This document shows positions 8,783-18,184 of a stretch of DNA of 64,000 bases, piece by piece (positions within the stretch are counted from its first letter, which is position 1; every line of letters begins with the position of its first letter). The notes below the pieces were generated by a model that worked only from the letters and a program-made list of their open reading frames with translations, had not been told where the DNA came from and made no database searches. Origin of the DNA: Rhizobiaceae bacterium (GTDB lineage Bacteria; Pseudomonadota; Alphaproteobacteria; Rhizobiales; Rhizobiaceae); NCBI GenBank assembly GCA_023953835.1, contig JAMLJB010000001.1, positions 1,240,001 through 1,304,000 of the forward strand, given 5' to 3'. Position numbers and translations under genes: made by a program.

Positions 8783-10225
8783 ATGAAACTTCTTCGCCGC
8801 ACCGTTTCGCTGGGGGCCGCTAGCGTGCTCGCCGCAACCTCGCTCAGTTCAGGGTCAGCGCTTGCCGACGGCTTGATCTCGGATCTCATGGAGGGGTCCG
8901 ATGAGTTCGGTCTTGCCGTTGAAGCCTATGCCTATGGCTATCCACTTGTGACGATGGAGATGACGCGCCGCGTCATCACCAATGTCGCCGAGCCTAAGGG
9001 GACCAGGGCGCCGATGGGTCATCTCATCAGATTGCGTGAGTATCCGGATGCCAAGTTCCGGGATGTTACCGCGCCCAATGCGGACACGCTTTACACGACG
9101 GCTTTTTTCGACGTCGGCGAAGAACCATGGATCGTCAGCTTGCCAGACATGAACGATCGCTACGCACTATTTCCGATGCTGGATGGCTGGACCACCGTTT
9201 TCGAGGTTCCCGGCAAGCGGACCACGGGGACGCAGGCGCAGACTTACGCCATAACCGGCCCCGGCTGGGAAGGAACGCTGCCGGAGGGCGTCAAGCAGTA
9301 CAAGTCACCGACCAGCATTGTCTGGCTCCTTGGCCGCATCTACTGCACGGGTACGCAGGAAGATTACGCGGAGGTTCACAAGCTTCAGGATCAGGTGAAG
9401 TTGTATCCGTTGAGCGCATGGGGGAAGGAATGGACGCCACCCGCGGGGAACGTAGACCCGTCGATCGATATGAAGACGGCGGTGCGCGACCAGGTCAACA
9501 AGATGGACGCGGTCGAATATTTCACTCTGCTGGCCGAGCTCCTGAAGCGTAATCCACCGTATGACGCCGATGCGCCGATGCTGGAGAAGCTTGCGCAGAT
9601 TGGAATCGTACCCGGAAAGGATTTCGACAAATCGAAGTTCGATCCAGCCTTCGCAAAGCGGGTCCCGCAAATTGGCTTCGCCAAGATCATGTTGCACTTC
9701 AAGTTCAGCGATGGCGATATTAAGGACGTTGATGGCTGGGGCTTTACGATGAAGACCGGCATCTACGGTACCAACTATGTCCAGCGGGCGCTCATAACAG
9801 CCGTCGGACTCGGAGCAAACAGACCTCAGGACGCGATCTATCCAACGTCGCAGAAGTCCAATGGGGAGATCATCAACCGAAAATATGACGGATCCGAAAA
9901 ATACGTCCTGACCTTCAAAAAGGATCTCACTCCACCCGTCTCCGGCTTCTGGTCGCTGACCATGTATGACGAGAATTACTTCTTTGTCGACAATCCGCTG
10001 AACCGCTATTCGATCAGCGCGCGTCAACCGCTAAAGGCCAACGCGGATGGTTCGATCGATCTGCTGATCCAGCACGAATCCCCTGGTTCCGACAAGGAGT
10101 CCAACTGGCTTCCCGCGCCTCCGGGCAAGTTCATCCTGATGATGCGGCTGTATTGGCCGAACGAAAGCAATCCGTCGATCATCGATGGAACTTGGACAAT
10201 TCCTCCGGTTAGAAAGGTGAGTTGA
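8783..10225 (+). CDS. DUF1254/DUF1214 domain exported protein
   Basis: A 480-residue protein with GGAG 8 bases before ATG 8783. A signal peptide (LLRRTVSLGAASVLAATSLSSGSALAD) is followed by DUF1254 (EAYAYGYPLVTMEMTRRV, the TAPNADTLYTTAFFDV motif, SLPDMNDRYALFPMLDGWTTVF) and a C-terminal DUF1214 (GFWSLTMYDENYFFVDNPLNRYSI ... WLPAPPGKFILMMRLYWP). The family is often found near sulfatase genes and has no settled biochemical role; some members have been linked to degradation of aromatic or lipid compounds. It closes the exported module at the left end of the window. Confidence 0.88.
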   Translation: MKLLRRTVSLGAASVLAATSLSSGSALADGLISDLMEGSDEFGLAVEAYAYGYPLVTMEMTRRVITNVAEPKGTRAPMGHLIRLREYPDAKFRDVTAPNADTLYTTAFFDVGEEPWIVSLPDMNDRYALFPMLDGWTTVFEVPGKRTTGTQAQTYAITGPGWEGTLPEGVKQYKSPTSIVWLLGRIYCTGTQEDYAEVHKLQDQVKLYPLSAWGKEWTPPAGNVDPSIDMKTAVRDQVNKMDAVEYFTLLAELLKRNPPYDADAPMLEKLAQIGIVPGKDFDKSKFDPAFAKRVPQIGFAKIMLHFKFSDGDIKDVDGWGFTMKTGIYGTNYVQRALITAVGLGANRPQDAIYPTSQKSNGEIINRKYDGSEKYVLTFKKDLTPPVSGFWSLTMYDENYFFVDNPLNRYSISARQPLKANADGSIDLLIQHESPGSDKESNWLPAPPGKFILMMRLYWPNESNPSIIDGTWTIPPVRKVS

Positions 10226-10526
10226 GTACTGACAAGGCGCGGCGCACGGGTGAGGGTTTTGCCGGTTTTGTTAGTTCGTCAAGGGGACTGCAGAGCAAGG
10301 AATTTGTCTTCCACCATCAGGGATCGCTGGGTAAGTGTGCAGGGAATGTGCACTTGCGTCAGAGCAAGCGCTTCCGATGTGCCTTTCACGGTGAGATTTG
10401 CGCGAAGGTAGCAACAGTGCCGCGACGGAAAGCTACCAAGCATTCGGAATTGGAGGCGTTTTCAACAGGTCATTTGGCGATTGCAGCGCCACGGCGTTGC
10501 GAACAATCACGATAGTGCCCGCTCTT
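10226..10526. other. Intergenic stretch without a supported gene
   Basis: These 301 bases separate the DUF1254 gene (+) from the convergent aldehyde dehydrogenase gene (-). A 97-codon frame crosses it, but it starts inside the preceding stop region, has low-complexity basic composition and no ribosome binding site. I see no clear terminator; a weak imperfect hairpin occurs near 10334-10357. Confidence 0.5.
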
Positions 10527-12014
10527 CTAGTGGCCTATTGAAACGCTTTTCAATTCGGTGAATGCCTCGACGCCTTCGCGTCCGTTTTCGCGTCCGAAGC
10601 CGGATTGCTTGTAGCCTCCGAACGGCAACGCGAAGTCATTGCCCGCGCCGTTTATACGGATCGAACCAGCCCTCAGTTTCCGGGAAAGCAGATGCGCGGT
10701 CGTGAGGTCGCGTGTCCAGATCGCCGCAGAAAGCCCGTAGACCGTGTCGTTTGCCTCGCGGGCAATGCTGTCGAGATCGTCTTCGCTGAAAGATGCGGCA
10801 CAAAGAACCGGACCGAATATTTCCTCGCGCATCACGCTCATGTCCGGCTTCGTCTGCACAAAGACGGTGGGCTCGATGAAATAGCCTTCACTTCCGATGC
10901 CTCGGCCGCCCGTCGTCAAGGTCGCTCCCTCGGAAACGCCGGCCTCGATATGGCCGAGTATGCGGTCCCGCTGCTCGCGCGAAATGACCGGGCCCATCTG
11001 CGATCCGGCGTCGAATCCCGGTCCGACTTTGATCTTTTCGGCACGTTCCGACACACCCTCCACAACCCGGTCGAACACGTCGCGATGCGTGTAGAGGCGA
11101 GAATTGGCGGTGCAGACCTGGCCGGCGTTCCCGAATATGCGGGCAGCCGCACCCTCGATGGCCTGCTCCAGATCGGCGTCCGGAAAGATGATGACCGGCG
11201 ATTTGCCGCCAAGCTCGAGGCTGACGCGCTTGAAGTCGCCCGCCGCCGCGCGAAGTATGTTGCGGCCAACCTGCGTCGAGCCGGTGAATGAAATCTTGTC
11301 GACGCCGGGGTGTTCCGTCAGGGCCGCTCCTGCCTCGCGCCCATAGCCGGTGACGATGTTGACGACGCCATCGGGAATGCCAGCTTCGCAGATCAGCATC
11401 CCCAGACGCAAGGTGGTCAGGGAGGTCTGTTCGGCAGGTTTCAGAACGACCGTGCAGCCCGCCGCGAGGGCAGGCGCAAGCTTGAGGATCGCGTTGACAA
11501 GGGGAAAATTCCACGGGGCGATAAGCCCCGCGACGCCAACCGGTTCGCGCAAGGTGTACATGAGCAGCGCGTTTTCGCTCGATGGAGCGATCGTGTCGCC
11601 CGTCAGCTTCGTTGGCCATCCGGCATTGTAGCGCAGATGCCCCACGGCGGTCGCGACATCGGCGCGTGCCGCGCCCAACGGCTTTCCGTTGTCGAGCGTT
11701 TCCAGAAGCGCGAACTCCTCGGAATTCGCCTCGATCAGGTCGGACAGCCGCCAGATCAACCGGCTGCGCTCGGTTGGTGTTATCCGCGTCCACGGGCCTT
11801 CGTCAAAGGCGGCTCTCGCGGCCTTGACCGCAAGATCGACCTCCGCCTTTCCACCCGCAGCGATATGAGCGATGACCTTGCCCGTCGCCGGATTATGGAC
11901 GTCGATCGGTTCTTCAGACCCTGCCGCGATCCAACTGCCGTTGATGAGAATCTTGCCTGCGGGTCCCATGAACCGCACAAGGTTCGCCAGATATTCCTTT
12001 GCCAGTTCGTCCAT
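10527..12014 (-). CDS. NAD(P)-dependent aldehyde dehydrogenase
   Basis: A 495-residue enzyme that oxidises an aldehyde to the acid. The ATG at 12014 has a GAGGTGA ribosome binding site; an in-frame start 27 bases earlier overlaps the upstream gene and is less likely. Catalytic residues of the family are present: Asn169 in PWNF, Glu267 in LELGGKSP and the nucleophile Cys301 in GNAGQVC. FTGSTQVG is the nucleotide-binding loop. Its start lies 10 bases after the GMC oxidoreductase stop, so the two enzymes are probably co-translated and act in sequence (alcohol to aldehyde to acid). Confidence 0.93.
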   Translation of the reverse strand: MDELAKEYLANLVRFMGPAGKILINGSWIAAGSEEPIDVHNPATGKVIAHIAAGGKAEVDLAVKAARAAFDEGPWTRITPTERSRLIWRLSDLIEANSEEFALLETLDNGKPLGAARADVATAVGHLRYNAGWPTKLTGDTIAPSSENALLMYTLREPVGVAGLIAPWNFPLVNAILKLAPALAAGCTVVLKPAEQTSLTTLRLGMLICEAGIPDGVVNIVTGYGREAGAALTEHPGVDKISFTGSTQVGRNILRAAAGDFKRVSLELGGKSPVIIFPDADLEQAIEGAAARIFGNAGQVCTANSRLYTHRDVFDRVVEGVSERAEKIKVGPGFDAGSQMGPVISREQRDRILGHIEAGVSEGATLTTGGRGIGSEGYFIEPTVFVQTKPDMSVMREEIFGPVLCAASFSEDDLDSIAREANDTVYGLSAAIWTRDLTTAHLLSRKLRAGSIRINGAGNDFALPFGGYKQSGFGRENGREGVEAFTELKSVSIGH

Positions 12015-12024
12015 TGCAGTCACC

Positions 12025-13656
12025 TCAGGCGGCTTTCTCATCCTCGAGGATCAGGTCCGCGCCTTTTTCACCGATCATGATCGATGCGGCGTTTGTCGGT
12101 CCCGAGATCGGAGTGGGCATGATGGAGGCATCGACGACACGCAGGCCGCGCAAGCCCCTCACTCGGAGGCGCGGATCGACGACGGCGCCCGCGTCACCGT
12201 CCGGTCCCATGCGCGCTGTCCCGGTATGATGGTAGACGGTCCCGCCGCGCTTGCGGGCGAAGTCGAGGATTTCGCTGTCGCTTTGCACGGAGGACCCCGG
12301 AAAGACTTCTTCCACGACATGGGGGGCGAATGTCGGTGTGTGGAGGATGCGCCGCGCGGTGCGAACGATCTGGATGATCGCCTTCTGGTCTGCCTCGGTG
12401 CTCAGATAGTTGGGCTGAATTGCCGGCTGGACGTCGATGTCCGTCGAGCGGGCGCGTACAAAGCCACGGCTTTCGGGTCGCTGCTGATGGCCGCCAAGCG
12501 TGATACCGGGATAGCGGTCGAGCAGGCCCGGTATTCCTTCCTGATAGCTTCCCGGAGTGAAGGATATCTGGAGATCGGGATTGTCCAGCGCCGGGTCGGA
12601 GCGGAAAAACAGACGCATGAGCGTGGGCGCCATGCCGAGCAGGCTCGGTCTGCCAGCCGCCCATTTTGCGATTTCCCACGCCAGCGGAATGCCCCGACCG
12701 CGTTCATTGACCGTGCTGAGACCCCGCACCTTTGTGGCGACGCGCAACTGGAAATGGTCAGAGAGGTTTGCTCCGACGCCGGGAATATCTCGGATCACCT
12801 CCACTCCGAGCGAGCGCAGATGTTCCTTCGGGCCGACGCCTGAAATCTGCAGAAGGCGGGGGGAATTCAGGGCACCCGACGACAAGATCACTTCGCGCCG
12901 CGCCCGCACTTCCGAGACGGGACCGCCCTTGCCGCCCTTGCGATATTCCACGCCGACCGCCTCGCCGTCGCGGAACAATATCCTTGTTGCGGAACTGTTG
13001 GCGCGCAATGAAACCCGGCCGGTCTTCAGGGCGGGCTTCAGGAATGCACGCGCCGCGCTCTGTCGAATGAGCCACCGCCCGGTGGTGTCGATTGTGAACT
13101 GCCAGGTTCCGACACCTTCCTGGCCGTCGCCATTATAGTCGTCCGTGTAGGGAAAACCGAGGCTGGTCGCGGCCTTGACGAACATGTCGCATAGCGGATC
13201 GCGCGAATGGGCATCCGTGACGGTAAGCGGCCCGTCGAAGCCCCTATACCTTGCGTCGCCCTTGCCGATGCGCCGCTCGGAGCGCTTGAAATACGGCACG
13301 ACGTCCTCATAGCCCCATCCCGGATTGCCTTTCTGCGCCCAGGTGTTGAAATCGTCCGGCTGTCCGCGATTGTAGATCAGGCCGTTGATCGCGCTCGAAC
13401 CGCCGACGCCCCGTCCCTGAACCAGTTTGATCTGCCGTCCATCGGATCCGGGTATTCCCTCGCTGAGGAAATTCCAGGTACGGGTGGTGCTGAAGATGTT
13501 CTTCACATAGCCAGCGGGAATTTGAATGTAGGGGTCCTTGTCGGTCGGACCAGCCTCGAGGACGCACACGGTTTTTCCCGCTTCCGATAATCGCAAGGCC
13601 ACAACGCAGCCCGCGCTTCCTGCCCCCACTATGACGTAGTCGAACTCCTCTGGCAT
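12025..13656 (-). CDS. GMC-family FAD-dependent alcohol oxidoreductase
   Basis: A 543-residue protein of the glucose-methanol-choline family. The FAD-binding motif VIVGAGSAGC is at residues 8-17, the GRGVGGSSAINGLIYNRG signature follows at about 80, and the active-site region GTVYHHTGTARMG ... GPTNAASIMIGEKGADLI is at the C-terminus. It resembles choline- and alcohol-dehydrogenase subfamilies; the neighbours give no support for choline. Substrate is probably a primary alcohol whose aldehyde is passed to the adjacent aldehyde dehydrogenase. Confidence 0.93.
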   Translation of the reverse strand: MPEEFDYVIVGAGSAGCVVALRLSEAGKTVCVLEAGPTDKDPYIQIPAGYVKNIFSTTRTWNFLSEGIPGSDGRQIKLVQGRGVGGSSAINGLIYNRGQPDDFNTWAQKGNPGWGYEDVVPYFKRSERRIGKGDARYRGFDGPLTVTDAHSRDPLCDMFVKAATSLGFPYTDDYNGDGQEGVGTWQFTIDTTGRWLIRQSAARAFLKPALKTGRVSLRANSSATRILFRDGEAVGVEYRKGGKGGPVSEVRARREVILSSGALNSPRLLQISGVGPKEHLRSLGVEVIRDIPGVGANLSDHFQLRVATKVRGLSTVNERGRGIPLAWEIAKWAAGRPSLLGMAPTLMRLFFRSDPALDNPDLQISFTPGSYQEGIPGLLDRYPGITLGGHQQRPESRGFVRARSTDIDVQPAIQPNYLSTEADQKAIIQIVRTARRILHTPTFAPHVVEEVFPGSSVQSDSEILDFARKRGGTVYHHTGTARMGPDGDAGAVVDPRLRVRGLRGLRVVDASIMPTPISGPTNAASIMIGEKGADLILEDEKAA

Positions 13657-13805
13657 GCGTCTGTTCCTTGGTCGAAATTGCGGTGCGGGTGCCCAGTGCT
13701 GAGCACCCGCCCCATGTTGTGTTGTCCGTGAGGCCCGCCGGTCCGCTGCTATCTACGGAGCCGGCTGCTGCCATGATCGTTTCGGCGTGACCGACGGTTC
13801 GTCGA

Positions 13806-14945
13806 TCAGTTGATGCCGTAGGAATTCACGTCGAGCTTGTCGAAGATTTCACTCTTGACGAGCTTGACCAAGGCTTCCTCGTCGTTCTTGTCGACGTTGG
13901 CCAGAAGGCCCTCCCACTTGTCCATCAGTGCGCCGAGGCTCTTCAGGGCGCGTTCATGGTTGGGCACATTGTTCTTTGCAGCGATCTCGGACAGTCCGCC
14001 CAATCCCCCGTCAACGAACTTCTTGTATGCCGCCTGCAGATCTTCACTCGGGTCGACGATGGTGGTGCGGCCCGTGTCCTTCGCCGCCTGAAGGTTGAAG
14101 TCAACCGCGGCCTTGGCGGCCATCTGCACGCGCACAATCCCGCGCGCGGTTTCATCGATGATGATCGCGCGTTCGTCCGGGGTCAGTCCGGCCCAGAACT
14201 CCTTGTTGAGAACCCAGGTTCCCTGCGAGAAGAAAGGCCCGATGTCGAGCATGTTGATCGAGCGGATGACGTCCTTGAGGGTTGCGCCTCCCGTGATGTG
14301 GGTGACGTCGCTGGTGCTGCAATCGATCGCGCCGCGCTCGAAGGCGGTATACATTTCCGTCGAGCCGATGTTGACCGGCACGGCGCCGATGCTCTCGACG
14401 AAGCGGGACCATGCGCCACCCGGTGCGCGAACCCTCTTGCCGGCGAAATCCGACAGAGACTTCAATTCGCTGCCGCACAGGAAATGGTAGATCGGGGTGG
14501 AAGTGGTGCCGAGATAGACGACGTTGTTTCTCTTCCAGTCGTCGCTGCCATCGGGATCCATCAGCCCGAATTCCGTCGCAGCCATCGCCAGCACCCAGTC
14601 GTTGGGATGCACGAAGCCCATATCGCCAATGACGTTCCAAAGCGGCATTTCGGATGGCAGATAGCCTGCCGACACGAAAGCGCCCTGCACGACCCCGTCG
14701 CTGATGCCCTGAAGCGTTCCCTTCGGCGGCAATAGCGCGCCCGCCGAATAGACCTTGAGGTTCACTTCGCCGTTGGTCCGGTTCCGGATCGCCTCCACCC
14801 AAGGCTCATGGGCATTCTTGGTAAGCAGATGATTTGGCTCAAGTTCAGTTGAAAAAGTGTAGTCGGTTGCCCCTGCCACGGATGGCGCCGCGACGCATGC
14901 GGCGGCCATCAGCAACGCAGACGCAAGTTTTCCAAATCTTGCCAT
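13806..14945 (-). CDS. TRAP transporter substrate-binding protein, DctP family
   Basis: A 379-residue periplasmic binding protein. The signal peptide is residues 1-26 (LLMAAACVAAPSVAGA). Family features include YKVYSAGALLPPKGTLQGISDGVVQ-like text and the carboxylate-binding region KRVRAPGGAWSRFVESIGAVPVNIGSTEMYTAFERGAIDCS. DctP proteins bind organic acids through a conserved Arg in this region and deliver them to the DctQM membrane pair, which is encoded immediately upstream on the same strand. Confidence 0.93.
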   Translation of the reverse strand: MARFGKLASALLMAAACVAAPSVAGATDYTFSTELEPNHLLTKNAHEPWVEAIRNRTNGEVNLKVYSAGALLPPKGTLQGISDGVVQGAFVSAGYLPSEMPLWNVIGDMGFVHPNDWVLAMAATEFGLMDPDGSDDWKRNNVVYLGTTSTPIYHFLCGSELKSLSDFAGKRVRAPGGAWSRFVESIGAVPVNIGSTEMYTAFERGAIDCSTSDVTHITGGATLKDVIRSINMLDIGPFFSQGTWVLNKEFWAGLTPDERAIIIDETARGIVRVQMAAKAAVDFNLQAAKDTGRTTIVDPSEDLQAAYKKFVDGGLGGLSEIAAKNNVPNHERALKSLGALMDKWEGLLANVDKNDEEALVKLVKSEIFDKLDVNSYGIN

Positions 14946-14997
14946 AGTAGTACTCTCCCTGTTTGTTGATTGCTTTATTTTGCCCCGGTAAAAGTCC

Positions 14998-16323
14998 CTA
15001 CGGCGCCATCAGCGTCGGCAGGACAAGCGATATGGCCGGAAACATGACGAGGATCAGCAGGACCACGAGGTCGGTCAGCATGAACCAGGCCGCGCCGCGA
15101 AAGATCGTCGGAAGATCGACCAGATTGCCGAGGGACGTCTTTACGACGTAGACGTTCATTCCGACTGGCGGCGTTACGAGCCCGATCTCCAGCAGCTTGA
15201 TCGTGATGATCCCGAACCAGATGAGATTGATGTCCAGTTCCTTGAGCAGGGGCATCAGGATCGGAAGCATGAGCAGCATAATGCCGATCGAGTCGATGAA
15301 GCACCCAAGGATCAGGAAAATGATCGATATGAGGAACAGGATGACATAAGTATTATCGCTTATGTTCAGTATGGCACTGGAGAAATAGGCGGGGACGTCG
15401 CTCAACCCCATGAGACGCACGAACATCGCGGCGCCCACGGCGATGATGAGCATGACGGACGTTCCAACCGCCGCATCCATGCCCGCGTGCAGGATGATCC
15501 GCAATGAGATGGAACGCCGGGCGGCTGCAATCGCAATCGCGAGCAGCGTACCAACGCCGCCTGCTTCCGTGGGTGAGAAGATGCCGGTGAAGATTCCTCC
15601 AAGCACGCAAAGGATCAGGGTCGGCAGCGGCCAGATGTCCCTTCTCGCGGCAGATATTTCCGCAGCGGTGAACTGTCGCGTATCGCGTGGAGCGATTTCC
15701 GGCCTGACAATGACCCTGATTGTGATCATCGCGATGAAGGCGGCTGCGGTAAGCACGCCCGGCAGGAACCCGGCCATGAAAAGCGAGCCGACCGACGTGC
15801 TGGTGAACAGCGCGTAAATCACCATGAGAATGGATGGCGGGATAAGAGAGCCCAGCGTGCCGGCAGCGGCAATGGTGCCTGTCGCGAGGCCCTTGTCATA
15901 GCCGGCCTTCAGCATTTCAGGGACGCAGATGCGGGCGAGGCCAGCGGAAGCGGCAAGCGAAGAGCCGGATGACGCGGCAAACACGGCGCTGACCGCAACC
16001 GATGCCGAAGCGAGGCTGCCCGGCACTCGCGCAAACAGGATGCGCATTCCCGTAAACAGCCCGTTGGCAATGCCGGTGCGGGCGGAGATGTATCCCATGA
16101 ATAGAAACATCGGAACCGCGCTGAATTCCCAGGTCGCCACGAAGCTGTAGGGAACGATGCTTGCGACGCTCCAGGCTGCGCGAATGCCGGTGATCATCGC
16201 GATGCCCACGAACGAGACGACAGCCAGCGCAATTCCTATCGGCATCCTGATGAACATCAGGATTAGCGCAGCGACCACGCTGAGCAGGCCGATTTCTACA
16301 TTGTCCAAACCCACAACAATCAC
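14998..16323 (-). CDS. TRAP transporter large permease, DctM family
   Basis: A 441-residue membrane protein with about a dozen hydrophobic helices and the family text SGSSLAASAGLARICVPEMLKAGYDKGLATGTIAAAGTLGSLIPPSILMVIYA. GTG 16323 is chosen because GTGA overlaps the TGA stop of the DctQ gene by 4 bases, the usual translational coupling for this pair; a longer frame upstream would run into dctQ. It couples sodium flow to uptake of the organic acid bound by the DctP protein. Confidence 0.93.
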   Translation of the reverse strand: MIVVGLDNVEIGLLSVVAALILMFIRMPIGIALAVVSFVGIAMITGIRAAWSVASIVPYSFVATWEFSAVPMFLFMGYISARTGIANGLFTGMRILFARVPGSLASASVAVSAVFAASSGSSLAASAGLARICVPEMLKAGYDKGLATGTIAAAGTLGSLIPPSILMVIYALFTSTSVGSLFMAGFLPGVLTAAAFIAMITIRVIVRPEIAPRDTRQFTAAEISAARRDIWPLPTLILCVLGGIFTGIFSPTEAGGVGTLLAIAIAAARRSISLRIILHAGMDAAVGTSVMLIIAVGAAMFVRLMGLSDVPAYFSSAILNISDNTYVILFLISIIFLILGCFIDSIGIMLLMLPILMPLLKELDINLIWFGIITIKLLEIGLVTPPVGMNVYVVKTSLGNLVDLPTIFRGAAWFMLTDLVVLLILVMFPAISLVLPTLMAP

Positions 16324-16868
16324 TCCGGTGCCAGCTCTTCGACATCCATCGGCTCCAGCCATGATTCACGATCGAATCCGAGCAGGACGCCAAGAAGCTG
16401 CCAAAACACAACGAGGGTTGCCGTCGCGAATGCGAGTGGCAAAATGAATCGAGCCTGCCAGACCACGATCTGTACTGTTCCGCCCATCAAATACTCGCCA
16501 CGAAGGTAAGATTTGACCGCGTCTCCCCAGGTCTGCCAGGTAAAGCCGGCATATACGACGGTCATCATAACAAGGACGACGACCACGCAGAAAAGTTTCA
16601 TTGCGCGCGGCATGGCGTTGAAGAACAAATCTACGACGATCGACTTCCTGTGCCATTCCACGAAGGGCAGGGGAAGAAATACGGAGTAGACCATGTAGTG
16701 GGAAGAAACGATTTCCAGTGTTCCGGGAAGCGGCTTGTTGAAAACATTTCTCATGAAGACATCGGCACAGACATGGACGGCCATGAGCACAAGAAATGCC
16801 CCGCTTATCCACGCCATCGCGTGAAGGACCCGCTCAACGCGGCGATTGAATGTCGCCAATGGGCTCAT
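16320..16868 (-). CDS. TRAP transporter small permease, DctQ family
   Basis: A 182-residue protein with four membrane helices (for example AWISGAFLVLMAVHVCADVFMRNVF and LFCVVVVLVMMTVVYAGF) and the EWHRKSIVVDL segment typical of DctQ. The ATG at 16868 directly follows a GAGGGAGGGG ribosome binding site; a GTG 21 bases upstream lies before that site. It is the first gene of the TRAP transport set. Confidence 0.92.
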   Translation of the reverse strand: MSPLATFNRRVERVLHAMAWISGAFLVLMAVHVCADVFMRNVFNKPLPGTLEIVSSHYMVYSVFLPLPFVEWHRKSIVVDLFFNAMPRAMKLFCVVVVLVMMTVVYAGFTWQTWGDAVKSYLRGEYLMGGTVQIVVWQARFILPLAFATATLVVFWQLLGVLLGFDRESWLEPMDVEELAPE

Positions 16869-17369
16869 GGCCCCTCCCTCGCCCGACACAGGCGTCTAGA
16901 TTTGAGGGATCGCAGCAGCATGCCTGCGCTGTGCCCCGCTATTTCGTTCGTGCATTGCGCCTGGGAAAACCTGCGTTTCGGACATTGGAGCGTCCTGAAC
17001 TGGATGCTCTTGTGAAATCTTCCGAAGGTTGGTTGTTTCCCGCGCTTTCGGCTTTGCAAAACAGAACCCGTGAAGAATGCCGATAGGGGTCCTTAACGTA
17101 TGTCGATCGCGTTCCGCATGAGCTGGAAAAGATTAGCCAGCAAGACAGTCACTTCGATCGGTTGCCGGACAGCTCCTACTCCTCCTCCGAGCAGATTTTC
17201 TCTATATTTGAAGTATGTACCTGCCGTGCAGATGACATTCAATGAACGTGGGAGGCATTCTAGTTATGCCCCGTTGGCATGAGTGATGCCCAATGCACAT
17301 AACGCAAAGCCGGCGCGTTGCAGGCACGCGAGAAACTCGCCGCGACTGTATGCCGGTAAGGCCGTATCT
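16869..17369. other. Intergenic region upstream of the TRAP genes
   Basis: About 500 bases with no supported gene; short frames here lack ribosome binding sites. It contains the dyad GGCAT-N7-ATGCC at 17254-17270, which recurs upstream of the OB-fold/CoA-transferase genes. The region is expected to hold the TRAP promoter on the minus strand. Confidence 0.55.
17254..17270. promoter_or_regulatory. Candidate LysR-type operator dyad, copy 1
   Basis: GGCAT-N7-ATGCC inverted repeat whose first 16 bases (GGCATTCTAGTTATGC) match 23612-23627 at 15 of 16 positions. The arm spacing of 7 fits LysR-family boxes, and a LysR gene lies at 25709 in the same cluster. It is 386 bases upstream of the DctQ start, which is far for a simple activator site. 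Confidence 0.45.
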
Positions 17370-18164
17370 CTATCGGGAAGGGGAAAGGTCCAGGCGGATC
17401 GCCCAGCCTTCCATGCCTTCGACGCAAGGGTATCTTTCGAATACCTTGGGATCGTGGCCGGGCACGATATGTTTCATTGAAGGCGCAAGGCGCTTGAGCT
17501 TGCGATAGCCTTCAAGCAGGTCCGACAGGCTTTCAAAGATGGTAAAGGCGCGATCCTGTTCCATGTGTTCGTAGTAGTGCGATGCATCGCTTGCCAGCAC
17601 CACGGGGCCGCGCTCGGTGTTGACGCGAACGGCCTGTAGTCCGCGCGAATGGCCACCGATCTTGTGGACCGTGATGCCCGGCGCGACTGCGACGTCGCCA
17701 TCGTAGAACTCGACGCGACCGGCAAATACCTTTCGCACCATCGAAACCACGTCTTCCTCTTCGAACGGGTACTTCAGCAGTTGGTGGCACATGCAGGGGC
17801 CGGTCGCGAACGCCATCTCGCATGACTGCAAGTGGTAGCGCGCGCGTGGCAACAGATCGGCGTTACCGGCGTGATCGTAGTGCATATGTGTGATGATGAC
17901 GTCGGTCACGCCTTCCGGATCGACGCCGATCGCTTTCAGCCCAAGGCCGACTGGCTTCAGCATTTGTCGGCCCCGGCGCTTCGCCATCGCTTCATCGAAA
18001 CCCGTGTCGACGACGAAAGTGCGCTTGTCGTTGGTTATGACCCAATTGAAATAGTCGATAGGCATCGGGCCGTCATGCGGATCGCCGTCCATGAAATTCT
18101 CGGCCCGACGCCTGTCCGCCCGCGCGTAGCGAAGCATGTATATTCGATATTTGTCGTCCTCCAT
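17370..18164 (-). CDS. Metallo-beta-lactamase-fold hydrolase (N-acyl-homoserine-lactonase-like)
   Basis: A 264-residue protein. ATG 18164 has GGGGGAAG just upstream. The di-metal motif is THMHYDHAG (HxHxDH), with later ligands in GGHSRGLQAVRV, ASDASHYYEH and VPGHDP. The family cleaves lactones and related esters and is often named quorum-quenching lactonase, but in this catabolic cluster a lactone or thioester intermediate is a more natural substrate. It lies 20 bases after the stop of the dehydrogenase gene upstream. Confidence 0.85.
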   Translation of the reverse strand: MEDDKYRIYMLRYARADRRRAENFMDGDPHDGPMPIDYFNWVITNDKRTFVVDTGFDEAMAKRRGRQMLKPVGLGLKAIGVDPEGVTDVIITHMHYDHAGNADLLPRARYHLQSCEMAFATGPCMCHQLLKYPFEEEDVVSMVRKVFAGRVEFYDGDVAVAPGITVHKIGGHSRGLQAVRVNTERGPVVLASDASHYYEHMEQDRAFTIFESLSDLLEGYRKLKRLAPSMKHIVPGHDPKVFERYPCVEGMEGWAIRLDLSPSR

Positions 18165-18184
18165 GCTTCCCCCGCGCGGCGCCG

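Noticed and set aside
10222..10515. 97-codon frame after the DUF1254 gene
   Set aside because: It starts inside the previous stop, lacks a ribosome binding site and has no recognisable sequence.
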